The position numbers and the translations under genes were made by a program. 11,317 nt of DNA, taken from Candidatus Bathyarchaeota archaeon (lineage in GTDB: Archaea > Thermoproteota > Bathyarchaeia > TCS64). The notes under the pieces were generated by a model, which worked only from the letters and a program-made list of their open reading frames with translations, searched no databases and was not told where the DNA came from. Where the stretch lies: positions 1 to 11,317 of the forward strand of contig CALGBN010000319.1 of the NCBI GenBank assembly GCA_937877765.1, written 5' to 3'. Positions 1-6,750 of this stretch are shown one piece after another. Within the stretch, counting starts at the first letter, position 1; every line of letters begins with the position of its first letter.

Positions 1-71
1 TTTTTCAAGCAGAAGACGGCATACGAGATGTAGAGAGGTCTCGTGGGCTCGGAGATGTGTATAAGAGACAG
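1..71. other. Unremoved Illumina Nextera P7/i7 adapter (artefact)
   Basis: This is not genomic DNA. Five T residues precede the P7 flow-cell sequence at 6-29 (starts caagcagaag, ends atacgagat). An 8-base index, gtagagag, sits at 30-37. The Nextera read-2 primer plus the 19-base transposon mosaic end occupy 38-71 and end in agatgtgtataagagacag. The three parts are in the correct order and have the exact lengths of a dual-index Nextera library molecule. The leading T run fits the poly-T linker of flow-cell oligos or a low-quality tail. The FAD-subunit gene enters this block and its reading frame has no meaning past base 72. Confidence 0.98.
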
Positions 72-635
72 GCGTCTTCCTATGCGTTTGTAGGCGCTAG
101 TTGAGTTCTCAACTGGGGTTGGTATTCTGATCTCGGTTATTAGTTCACTCGGTTCTAGGCAGTTGATCTTTGGGCCCTCGAAGAGGTCTTCAACGGGGAT
201 TATGTTGGTGTCATCGATTGATTTGATCACGATCTCCGCGTCATGCACAATCAATGGACAAGCAGTATCCGCTGCAGGAGAAGCATTAACAATGTTTCCA
301 GTTAACGTGCCCCTATTCCTTATCTGGGGGCTTCCTATACGACTTACAGCATCATAGAGTGCTGGTACTCCCTTGATTAATGGGTTTGATGCTGCTTGAC
401 TATGAGTTACTGTTGCACCTATCTTGATGTAGCCTTCCTCTTCAGTAATATAGTTGAGTTCAGGAATCCTGTTGAGGTCTACGAGGTGGCTTGGTGTACA
501 AGCTGCCTGCCTCATGGCGATCAATAGGTCAGTTCCACCGATGATGGGTTTCGCTTTATCCAGTTCCTCCAGTAGTTGTAGTGCCCCGGCTAGGGTTATT
601 GGAGCATGGTACTGGATCTTGGGAATAGGGTTCAT
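72..635 (-). CDS. FAD-binding subunit of a xanthine dehydrogenase-family molybdenum hydroxylase (3' truncated)
   Basis: This is the medium (CoxM/XdhB/HcrB-type) subunit, which passes electrons between the [2Fe-2S] subunit and an acceptor through FAD. I translated 188 residues by hand from the ATG at 635-633 to the adapter junction. The first flavin motif, GGTDLL, is at residues 33-38. The second region runs from IRNRGTLTGNI (about 105-115) into NASPAADTACPL. The usual GTIGGN is GTLTGN here, a mild variation. The visible end is AYKRIGRR, where family members continue for roughly 100 more residues with the C-terminal CO_deh_flav_C domain, so about one third of the protein is missing because of the adapter. 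The start codon overlaps the TGA of the large-subunit gene (ATGA) and has a strong GGAGG ribosome site 7 bases upstream, which shows translational coupling. Family assignment is firm; the substrate depends on the large subunit. Confidence 0.92.
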
Positions 636-2947
636 TGGCTGTCCTCCTTCAGTGCTTTGTGAAGTGTCCATGGTCTGATGGGTAGACTGCTGAATCGTTT
701 GCCTGTCGCGTGGTAGATTGCGTTAGCGATGGTTGGTACTATGCTGATGATGGCTGGCTCTCCTACGCCTTTGGCGCCGAAGGCTCCGTGTTTGTAAGGC
801 TTCTCTACGATGATGCAGGGCTCGATCTCTGGTGTATCAAGGCTGCTTGGAATAACATAGTCTGTAAAGTTGGGGTTGAGGACTTTTCCACGTCCGTCTA
901 GCTCCATGTTCTCCATCAAGGCGAAGCCCATGCCTTGACTGATGGCTCCCTCTATCTGTCCCTCGATGATCATGGGGTCGATTGCTTTTCCACAATCCAT
1001 GGCAGGCCAGATTCTTGTCACCCTCGCTATACCTGTCTCAGTGTCAACCTCCACCTCGGCTACGGTAGCAGCAAAAGTATAGACGCTATAATTTACTCCT
1101 AAACCTGTTTCTGGGTCGAAGAATCGTTTGGGTGCCTTGAAGTACCCATAAGCGCCGGGATCATAGCCTCTGAGATACATTTCCTCGGCTAGTTCCTTGA
1201 TTGGTATGCTTGTTTTTGGGTCTTTTCTATCGAATGCTTTTCCGTCAACAAGATCAATACGAGCTTCAGGTATCTCGAATAACTCCGATGCACAAGCCAC
1301 CATGTTCTCCCTGAGCTTCAAAGCCGCCTTTGCTGCAGCTGTTCCACCAAGCATCAGTCCTCGGCTACCGTGGGTTGGTTTTGCGTTCAATGTACTGTCT
1401 GTGTCAGGTAGCTCAATGATTATCTTGTCAATTGGAACCCCTGTTATCTCTGAGACTATCTTGATATGACCAAAAGGACTACCCTGACCAATCTCAACGA
1501 TGCCTGTACGATAATTGATGCTTCCATCTTGGTTCATCAGCAAGCTAGCAGCGCTCCAATCGGGGGTGCTTCGACTCGTGCTGATACCGTGGTATGCTAA
1601 TCCAACGCCATAGCCTCTTACCTTTGAGCCATCCCAGACGGGTTCACGGTGTTTGCTCCACTCGGAGGCATCACGAACTGCCTCTAAGCACTCTTTGATG
1701 CCGACGCTACTGTCGAGCACCTGATCACATGTGGTTTTGGCGCCTTCTGTTAATACGTTCTTGAGTCTGAACTCGATGGGGTCCATGCCAAGCTCTAGGG
1801 CTAGTTTATCCATCTGTTGCTCGGCAGCGAAATGTAGTGCGAGGTCTCCGAATCCTCTGTAGCTGCCTCCATAGACTTTTGTTGTGTAGACTGCTCTTCC
1901 GTCTACGCTGCAGTTGTCTATCTCGTAGGGTCCGCCTGCGTGGGCTGTCTGTCTCCAGAGCCAGAAGGGGCTTCTATTCGCATAGGCGCCACATTCTAGG
2001 GTTATGTCCACCTCTATCGCTGTTACTTTTCCCTTCCTATTGGCTCCGCTCCTGTACTTGATGCGTGCCGGGAACCGTTTATTGCTATACGCTATGCTTT
2101 CCTCACGGCTCCACACATGAGCAACGGGCTTACCTAGCTTAGTAGCTGCGAACGCTGCGTATGCTGATACTAGTGGTCCTTGGTCGTCTTTTCCACCAAA
2201 AGCTCCACCTGTTAGCGCCTGTATGATCTGAACTTGGTTCAGGTCCCAGCCTAGTACGTGGGCTACTTTTTCCCTACACAAGAATGGACTTTGACCGTTG
2301 GCGATTACTGTTACCTTGCCTGTTCCATCTGGTATAGCGTAGGCTGCCTCTGTCTCGATGTATGTGTGGTCTTGGAAAGGACTCCAGTAAGTGTCCTCGA
2401 CCTCCACATCAGCCTCCTTGAAGCCCTTCTCCGAATCACCTTTCCTGATCTTGGTTGTAACAGCGATGTTGCCTCCCTCATGAATATCCATGGCGCCTTC
2501 CGCTAAGGCTGCGTCGATGTCAAGGTAAGTTGGCAATGGATCATAGTCAACATTTATTGTTTCCATGGCTTCAGCTGCAGCATACTGGTCGCGTGCGACC
2601 ACCAAGGCGATGGGGTCGCCTATGTAGTGGACTTTTTTATCGTTTAGGAACGGTTGATCGGGTAAAGCGTAGCCGATCTGGTTGTTCCCGGTGATATCAG
2701 CGCCTGTGTAGATGGCTTCGACTCCCGGTATCTGCAGTGCTTCACTGGTGTCGATGCTTTTTATCAGTGCGTGGGCTTCGCTGCTTCTGAAAATCCTCAG
2801 GATGGACGTGTCTCTGGGCACATAGTCTGCAGTATAACGTGCCTTACCGAGTGCCTTATCCAGTGCATCGGTTCTTGTCACGTTTTTTCCTACCACTAGG
2901 AAGTCTTTCCTGCCCAGTATTTCGGTTAATATCTTGTCATACTCCAA
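632..2947 (-). CDS. Molybdopterin-binding large subunit, xanthine dehydrogenase-family hydroxylase
   Basis: This is the catalytic subunit (771 residues, normal length) of a molybdenum hydroxylase that inserts water-derived oxygen into a heterocycle or aldehyde. The N-terminal aldehyde-oxidase a/b hammerhead domain spans about 20-140 (DALDKALGKARYTADY, then HYIGDPIALVVA). The Mo-cofactor domains carry GGAFGGK at 247-253, SYRGFG at 362-367, EIGQGS at 485-490 and AKGVGEP at 725-731. E730 matches the catalytic base Glu1261 of bovine xanthine dehydrogenase. D254, directly after GGK, lies where bovine Glu802 sits. R332 lies 32 residues before the YRGFG Arg, exactly the Arg880-Arg912 spacing, so the substrate pocket resembles xanthine dehydrogenase more than aldehyde oxidase. 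The CO dehydrogenase motif AYxCSFR is absent. The start is TTG at 2947-2945; an in-frame TAA lies 14 codons upstream with no ATG between. A later GTG (residue 18) is possible. No substrate can be named with confidence. Confidence 0.93.
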   Translation of the reverse strand: MEYDKILTEILGRKDFLVVGKNVTRTDALDKALGKARYTADYVPRDTSILRIFRSSEAHALIKSIDTSEALQIPGVEAIYTGADITGNNQIGYALPDQPFLNDKKVHYIGDPIALVVARDQYAAAEAMETINVDYDPLPTYLDIDAALAEGAMDIHEGGNIAVTTKIRKGDSEKGFKEADVEVEDTYWSPFQDHTYIETEAAYAIPDGTGKVTVIANGQSPFLCREKVAHVLGWDLNQVQIIQALTGGAFGGKDDQGPLVSAYAAFAATKLGKPVAHVWSREESIAYSNKRFPARIKYRSGANRKGKVTAIEVDITLECGAYANRSPFWLWRQTAHAGGPYEIDNCSVDGRAVYTTKVYGGSYRGFGDLALHFAAEQQMDKLALELGMDPIEFRLKNVLTEGAKTTCDQVLDSSVGIKECLEAVRDASEWSKHREPVWDGSKVRGYGVGLAYHGISTSRSTPDWSAASLLMNQDGSINYRTGIVEIGQGSPFGHIKIVSEITGVPIDKIIIELPDTDSTLNAKPTHGSRGLMLGGTAAAKAALKLRENMVACASELFEIPEARIDLVDGKAFDRKDPKTSIPIKELAEEMYLRGYDPGAYGYFKAPKRFFDPETGLGVNYSVYTFAATVAEVEVDTETGIARVTRIWPAMDCGKAIDPMIIEGQIEGAISQGMGFALMENMELDGRGKVLNPNFTDYVIPSSLDTPEIEPCIIVEKPYKHGAFGAKGVGEPAIISIVPTIANAIYHATGKRFSSLPIRPWTLHKALKEDSQ
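643..649 (-). promoter_or_regulatory. Strong Shine-Dalgarno site for the FAD-subunit gene
   Basis: Read on the minus strand this is AAGGAGG, inside the end of the large-subunit gene, with 7 bases between GGAGG and the ATG at 635. It is the clearest ribosome site in the window and fixes the start of the FAD subunit. It contrasts with the operon-leading genes, which have no such site. Confidence 0.85.
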
Positions 2948-2990
2948 GGTGGAACATCCATTAATAGTTGAATACGGTAGGGTTGATTAG

Positions 2991-3539
2991 CTAAATAAAA
3001 GAATCCCCCAGACAATTCCAAAAATCAGGTTGATTCGCCTCCATGATAAGCACCTTGGTATCAGATGCGAATAACTCGAGCACGTTATCCACCTTATCAC
3101 TACGACAAGGAATCAACAGCTTACCCCCACCCGGCAAAGCCTCCACAACCTTCAATATACCCGGATACAAACCGAAGCCCCGTGCCTCAAGATGCCCATA
3201 CTCATCTGCAACCACCAAAGTTCTGTCATCCATAAGATGTGCAGCATCAACAAGGTCGTCTGTAGCTTTCTCAAACGTCCGTGTATTGTACTTGAATGGG
3301 CCTCTGAGGGTTTCCCACCCTTCTTCGTTTGGCTTGTTTTTGTAGACCATTGGAATGGTCTCTCCGGTGTTGGGGAAATATGCATCGTATCCGATGGTCT
3401 CTCTTCCCTGTAGTACTCTTCTGCTGATGACTCCATGGACTATGTAGCCTTTTGCACGGGCTCTATCAACTATCTGTTCTGCTCTCTTGCTTTTCCCTGA
3501 CCCGATTGGTCCATGGATTATGAGTACTTGGGGCTTCAA
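2991..3539 (-). CDS. P-loop NTPase, THEP1-like (possible Mo-hydroxylase accessory protein)
   Basis: A small (182-residue) nucleotide-binding protein. Walker A is GPIGSGKS at residues 10-17. A Walker B-like strand, TLVVADEYGHLEARGFG (about 107-123), has Asp-Glu at 112-113. The layout (P-loop at the extreme N-terminus, a GVISRR segment about 36-41, an NTRTF segment about 85-89, then DE with downstream acidic and aromatic residues) resembles the THEP1/NTPase_1 nucleoside-triphosphatase group. It may equally be one of the uncharacterised P-loop families found beside molybdenum genes. No signal peptide or membrane segment is seen, so it is cytoplasmic. The start is TTG at 3539-3537: an in-frame TGA lies just six codons upstream and no ATG occurs before the P-loop. 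It lies 43 bases upstream of the large subunit on the same strand, so co-transcription is likely. A role in cofactor insertion, sulfuration or nucleotide handling is inference from position only. Confidence 0.72.
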   Translation of the reverse strand: MKPQVLIIHGPIGSGKSKRAEQIVDRARAKGYIVHGVISRRVLQGRETIGYDAYFPNTGETIPMVYKNKPNEEGWETLRGPFKYNTRTFEKATDDLVDAAHLMDDRTLVVADEYGHLEARGFGLYPGILKVVEALPGGGKLLIPCRSDKVDNVLELFASDTKVLIMEANQPDFWNCLGDSFI

Positions 3540-3569
3540 CTCGAAGAGAATAACTCACCCTATGTCTTG

Positions 3570-3575
3570 AATATT
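3570..3575 (-). promoter_or_regulatory. Putative archaeal TATA box for the NTPase/Mo-hydroxylase operon
   Basis: The core AATATT (palindromic, within caatattcaa on the minus strand) is centred about 33.5 bases before the TTG at 3539. With the usual archaeal spacing of about 26 bases from TATA centre to transcription start, the leader would be only some 7 bases. No Shine-Dalgarno site of good match is seen before this gene, which fits a short leader. Position-based prediction only. Confidence 0.4.
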
Positions 3576-3602
3576 GCTTCTCAATAGATTACAGTCGAGG
3601 CA

Positions 3603-3610
3603 TTTTTTAA
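3603..3610 (+). promoter_or_regulatory. Putative archaeal TATA box for pyruvate kinase
   Basis: TTTTTTAA is centred about 33.5 bases before the ATG at 3640. Transcription would then begin near 3632-3633, leaving a leader of about 7 bases, too short for a Shine-Dalgarno site, and none is seen. The same spacing recurs for two other genes in the window, which strengthens the call. Confidence 0.45.
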
Positions 3611-3639
3611 CCGACTAGACGAGACTCATATTGAACACA

Positions 3640-5076
3640 ATGGCTCTTCCCACTTTCATACGAAGCAAGATCGTCTGCACCATCGGACCAGCAAGTAACA
3701 GCCCAGAAATACTTGACAAGATGTTAGAAGCTGGAATGGATGTAGCTCGCATCAACATGAGTCATGGCTCCCCCGCTGAACACCGTCCAGTGGTAGAACA
3801 TCTAAGGGTGAGTGATGGTTGTAGTATCTTGGTTGATCTTCCGGGTCCAAAGATTAGACTGGGTGAACTTGCTAAACCTTTTACGCTGACCGAGGGGCAG
3901 GAACTTCACTTCACAATTAATAACGTGATAGGGAATGAGAAGGAGCTTCCTGTAAGCTATGATCTTTTGCCTTGTGAGATTATCTCTGGAGGGCATCTAT
4001 TCATCAATGATGGCATAATCGATATGGAGGTAACCACTATTGACCCCGATAAGAAGGGATTCAACGCAAAAGTTGTATCCGGTGGAGAAGTCTCAAGCCG
4101 CAAGGGGATAAACGCCCCCGGAGCAGAGTTATCCCTCTGCCCACCTACGCCCAAGGACTTGGCTGGTATCCAGTTTGGTGTAGAGATGGATTGTGACTGG
4201 TTTGCCACTAGCTTCATACGTTCAGCAAAAGACGTTGAGGCTGTTAGGAAAGCCATCAAGACGGCTGGCGGTGATCAGCCCATCATAAGTAAGATCGAGC
4301 ACGGTGACGCGATAAATAACATAGCTGAGATCATTGATGCTAGCGATGGGATAATGGTTGCACGAGGTGATCTTGGTATCGAGATTCCTCCATGGGATGT
4401 TCCACTACTTCAGAAAAAGATAATCGAGGCATGCAACATCAAGGGTAAACCAGTTATTGTGGCTACCCAGATGCTGGAGTCCATGATGCAGAATCCGAGA
4501 CCTACAAGGGCTGAGGCTAGCGATGTGGCTAATGCGCTTCTAGATGGGGCTGACGCTGTGATGCTCAGCGGCGAGACCGCTATAGGGCATCATCCTGTTG
4601 AGACTGTGAAGGTAATGAACAGCATCGGTCAGGTTATCCAGGAACAGATCAGCAAACGTAATCAAGCCGACATGAAAGGACTACCATTATCGGACATAAT
4701 GGGTGATTTGGCTTCCCGTGCCGTAGAATCCGTTGAGCCCTCAGCGATATTCGTTGTTACCCGTAGCGGTTTCAGCGCTTTGATGGTAAGCAAGCATAAG
4801 CCCAAGACAACCATACTCTCTATCACAAAAGACCCAAGAATCAATCGAAGACTCCACATGTACTGGGGAGTTAGACCTCTCAAGATACCTTGGACAGAAG
4901 ACAGGGATGAGCTAATCATACGTGGGGTCAAAAGAGCGTTAGAGCTTGGATATATCTCAAGAAAGGATGTTATCGAAGTGGTATCTGGTAGCACCTTGAT
5001 TGCTCCGGGGTTGACAACCACCTTAGAGATACTGAAGGTAGATGATATTCTCTACAGAGCGGAGCGCAGAGACTAA
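3640..5076 (+). CDS. pyk: Pyruvate kinase
   Basis: Converts phosphoenolpyruvate and ADP to pyruvate and ATP, the last step of lower glycolysis, in the cytoplasm. Counting from the ATG at 3640 the protein has 478 residues, a normal full length. It opens with RSKIVCTIGPAS, followed by GMDVARINMSHG (barrel start) and LVDLPGPKIRLGE at about 65-77. The mobile B domain spans roughly 80-165. The active-site block is PIISKIEHGDAI with catalytic Lys218 and metal ligand Glu220, then MVARGDLGIEIP with metal ligand Asp244, then VATQMLESM with Thr276. The C-terminal allosteric domain (about 345-478) is present and includes VVTRSGFSA. A TTG three codons upstream (3631) is in frame, but the ATG is the more usual start and still keeps all conserved sequence. 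It heads a rightward cluster of sugar genes; the next gene is 32 bases away and appears to have its own promoter. Confidence 0.97.
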   Translation: MALPTFIRSKIVCTIGPASNSPEILDKMLEAGMDVARINMSHGSPAEHRPVVEHLRVSDGCSILVDLPGPKIRLGELAKPFTLTEGQELHFTINNVIGNEKELPVSYDLLPCEIISGGHLFINDGIIDMEVTTIDPDKKGFNAKVVSGGEVSSRKGINAPGAELSLCPPTPKDLAGIQFGVEMDCDWFATSFIRSAKDVEAVRKAIKTAGGDQPIISKIEHGDAINNIAEIIDASDGIMVARGDLGIEIPPWDVPLLQKKIIEACNIKGKPVIVATQMLESMMQNPRPTRAEASDVANALLDGADAVMLSGETAIGHHPVETVKVMNSIGQVIQEQISKRNQADMKGLPLSDIMGDLASRAVESVEPSAIFVVTRSGFSALMVSKHKPKTTILSITKDPRINRRLHMYWGVRPLKIPWTEDRDELIIRGVKRALELGYISRKDVIEVVSGSTLIAPGLTTTLEILKVDDILYRAERRD

Positions 5077-5077
5077 G

Positions 5078-5083
5078 TTTTAT
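5078..5083 (+). promoter_or_regulatory. Putative TATA box giving a leaderless transcript of the isomerase gene
   Basis: TTTTAT begins one base after the stop codon of pyruvate kinase and is centred about 28.5 bases before the ATG at 5109. That spacing places transcription start at or within a few bases of the A of the start codon, the classic archaeal leaderless arrangement. No purine-rich ribosome site is found in the 32-base gap (the gap reads mostly pyrimidines and ACCC). The same T run could also help end pyruvate kinase transcription. Confidence 0.5.
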
Positions 5084-5108
5084 CACCCTATTTCACCCAT
5101 AACCTACT

Positions 5109-6746
5109 ATGAGTTATAATATATCCAAAGTCACTGAGCCTAAGCCAATAGGTGAAAACGAGATAATCCTCGTCACCAGCGGTGATCTAAGGCTCAGCGC
5201 GAACCAAGAGTGCTGGCCTGCCCAGAAGGAGATGGAGGAAAAAGTCAAGGAGGTCTTCAAGAAGGAAGGCTACAAGATAATTCGTGGGCACCCTTATGAT
5301 GAGGAGTTGAAACATGGCTTCATTTGGACTCAGCGCATGGGGATGGACGTTTTTAAAGAGATACCAAAGAATGCGCGAGTAATAGTAGCTGAATCAGTAT
5401 GGCAGTACAGCCATCATGTACTCGCAGGACTACGCGATCACAGGGGACCAATACTAACTCTCGCTAACTGGAGCGGACAGTGGCCGGGCCTAGTAGGTAT
5501 GTTGAACCTTAACGCGAGTCTCACAAAGATGGGTGTAGATTACAGCACCATCTGGAGCAAGGACTTTGATGACGAGTTCTTCCTAACAGGCATCAGAGAG
5601 TGGCTGAAGACCGGCAAAATAACCCACGATATTAGCCACGCGAGACCATTAGACCCCTCAAATCTACCAGAAGCCGAGAAAAAGCTAGGCGAAGCATTGG
5701 CAGCACAGCTCAGAAGCGAGAAAGCCGTAATGGGCATCTTTGATGAAGGCTGCATGGGCATGTATAACGGCATCATCGAGGACGAGCTACTAAACGCCTT
5801 AGGCATCTATAAGGAACGACTGAGCCAAAGCGCGTTAGTCGCTAGGATGAGAACAGTATCGGATGAGGAAGCCGATAAGGTCAAGGACTGGCTAGACAAG
5901 AAGGGAATGCAGTTCATTATAGGAACTGACGAGAAAACAGAGCTAACCGAACGTCAAATCCATGAACAGTGCAAGATGTACATCGCAGCTGTCAGGATCG
6001 CACACGAGTTTGGGTGCAACCTAATCGGCATCCAGTACCAGCAGGGACTCAAAGACATGGCACCCGCCAGCGACCTAGTAGAAGGCTTACTAAACTGCAG
6101 TGATCGCCCACCAGTTTATTCTGAGTCAGGTAAGGAGCTCTATCCGGGACAGGCGCTTCCTCACTTTAACGAGGTTGATGAAGGAGCAGGCGTGGATGCG
6201 TTGATGACCAATATGATCTGGACTACCATGGGGTACAACCCAGATACAACTCTCCATGACGTCAGATGGGGTGAAATGTACAACGATCAATATGTTTGGG
6301 TCTTTCTCATCAGCGGCAGCGCACCTCCAAGCCACTTCAAAGGCGGCTACAAGGGCGCAAAAAGCATGAGACAAACACCAATGTACTTCCCATTGGGCGG
6401 AGGAACTCTACAGGGAGACAGTCACCCCGGTGAGATAGTCTGGAGCCGAGTCTACGTAACACCCACTGGACTTGAAGCAGACATAGGAAGGGGCACCGTG
6501 GTTGATCTACCCGATGAGGAGACACAGCGTAGACTTAACGCGACTTCTCCTGAGTGGCCAATCATGAGCGCTGTGCTTCATGGTGTGAGTCGAGACCAGT
6601 TCATGGCGAAGCACAAGGCAAACCATATACAGGTAGTCTATGCGCCATCAGCAGATGACGCGGATAAGGCGTTGGCGGCTAAGGCAGCCATGTTTAACGC
6701 ATTGGGTATGCGTGTCAATGTCTGTGGAGAAGTAAAGGTAGGTTAG
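5109..6746 (+). CDS. L-fucose isomerase-family sugar isomerase (aldose-ketose, substrate uncertain)
   Basis: A 545-residue protein that I place in the FucI-type isomerase family, enzymes that interconvert deoxy-aldoses and ketoses (L-fucose/L-fuculose, D-arabinose/ribulose) with a divalent metal. The N-terminal domain has VTSGDLRLSANQECWP (about 22-37) and a glycine/tryptophan-rich LANWSGQWPGL (118-128). The middle domain contains IFDEGCMGMYNGIIEDELL (about 210-228), close to the DE.CMGM.N.I..DELL pattern of the family. Candidate metal ligands are E355 (or E358) in HFNEVDEGAGVDALM and D384 in TLHDVRWGEM. ANHIQVV, with H506, may hold the His equivalent to E. coli FucI His528. It is shorter than typical FucI (about 590 residues) and divergent, so the substrate could be L-rhamnose, L-fucose or another sugar. 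The rhamnulokinase starts 4 bases downstream, which argues for a 6-deoxyhexose. No ribosome site precedes it; a leaderless start is likely. Confidence 0.82.
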   Translation: MSYNISKVTEPKPIGENEIILVTSGDLRLSANQECWPAQKEMEEKVKEVFKKEGYKIIRGHPYDEELKHGFIWTQRMGMDVFKEIPKNARVIVAESVWQYSHHVLAGLRDHRGPILTLANWSGQWPGLVGMLNLNASLTKMGVDYSTIWSKDFDDEFFLTGIREWLKTGKITHDISHARPLDPSNLPEAEKKLGEALAAQLRSEKAVMGIFDEGCMGMYNGIIEDELLNALGIYKERLSQSALVARMRTVSDEEADKVKDWLDKKGMQFIIGTDEKTELTERQIHEQCKMYIAAVRIAHEFGCNLIGIQYQQGLKDMAPASDLVEGLLNCSDRPPVYSESGKELYPGQALPHFNEVDEGAGVDALMTNMIWTTMGYNPDTTLHDVRWGEMYNDQYVWVFLISGSAPPSHFKGGYKGAKSMRQTPMYFPLGGGTLQGDSHPGEIVWSRVYVTPTGLEADIGRGTVVDLPDEETQRRLNATSPEWPIMSAVLHGVSRDQFMAKHKANHIQVVYAPSADDADKALAAKAAMFNALGMRVNVCGEVKVG

Positions 6747-6750
6747 ACCC

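Larger units (their letters stand above)
3540..3639. promoter_or_regulatory. Divergent promoter region between the Mo-hydroxylase operon and pyruvate kinase
   Basis: One hundred bases separate the TTG start of the leftward NTPase gene from the ATG of the rightward pyruvate kinase gene. The region holds one AT-rich box for each direction (separate entries), each centred about 33.5 bases from its start codon. I saw no convincing inverted-repeat operator, riboswitch-like structure or small ORF. Because the two boxes are only about 34 bases apart, factor binding at one could affect the other. Confidence 0.6.

Noticed and set aside
163..678. Plus-strand open frames opposite the FAD subunit
   Set aside because: The minus-strand translation has clear family motifs across this whole span, so the plus-strand frames are shadows.
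632..2947. Aerobic CO dehydrogenase large subunit (CoxL)
   Set aside because: The AYxCSFR active-site loop with its essential Cys is missing; the loop reads SYRGFG instead, as in other hydroxylases of the family.
2991..3000. TTTTATTTAG (minus strand) as a promoter for the Mo large subunit alone
   Set aside because: Its centre is about 49 bases from the TTG and it overlaps the stop of the NTPase gene. The spacing does not match the other boxes, so co-transcription from the NTPase promoter is simpler.
3152..3436. A 94-residue minus-strand open frame inside the NTPase gene
   Set aside because: It lies in another frame of the well-supported P-loop gene, has low-complexity composition and no recognisable motif.
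3626..3631. TCATATT-like sequence as the pyruvate kinase TATA box
   Set aside because: It is only about 10 bases before the ATG, too close for an archaeal TATA box; the TTTTTTAA at 3603 has better spacing.
3631..3639. TTG at 3631 as the pyruvate kinase start
   Set aside because: The ATG at 3640 adds no loss of conserved sequence and is the commoner start. TTG remains possible, since it lies about 25 bases after the TATA-like box, which would make the transcript nearly leaderless.
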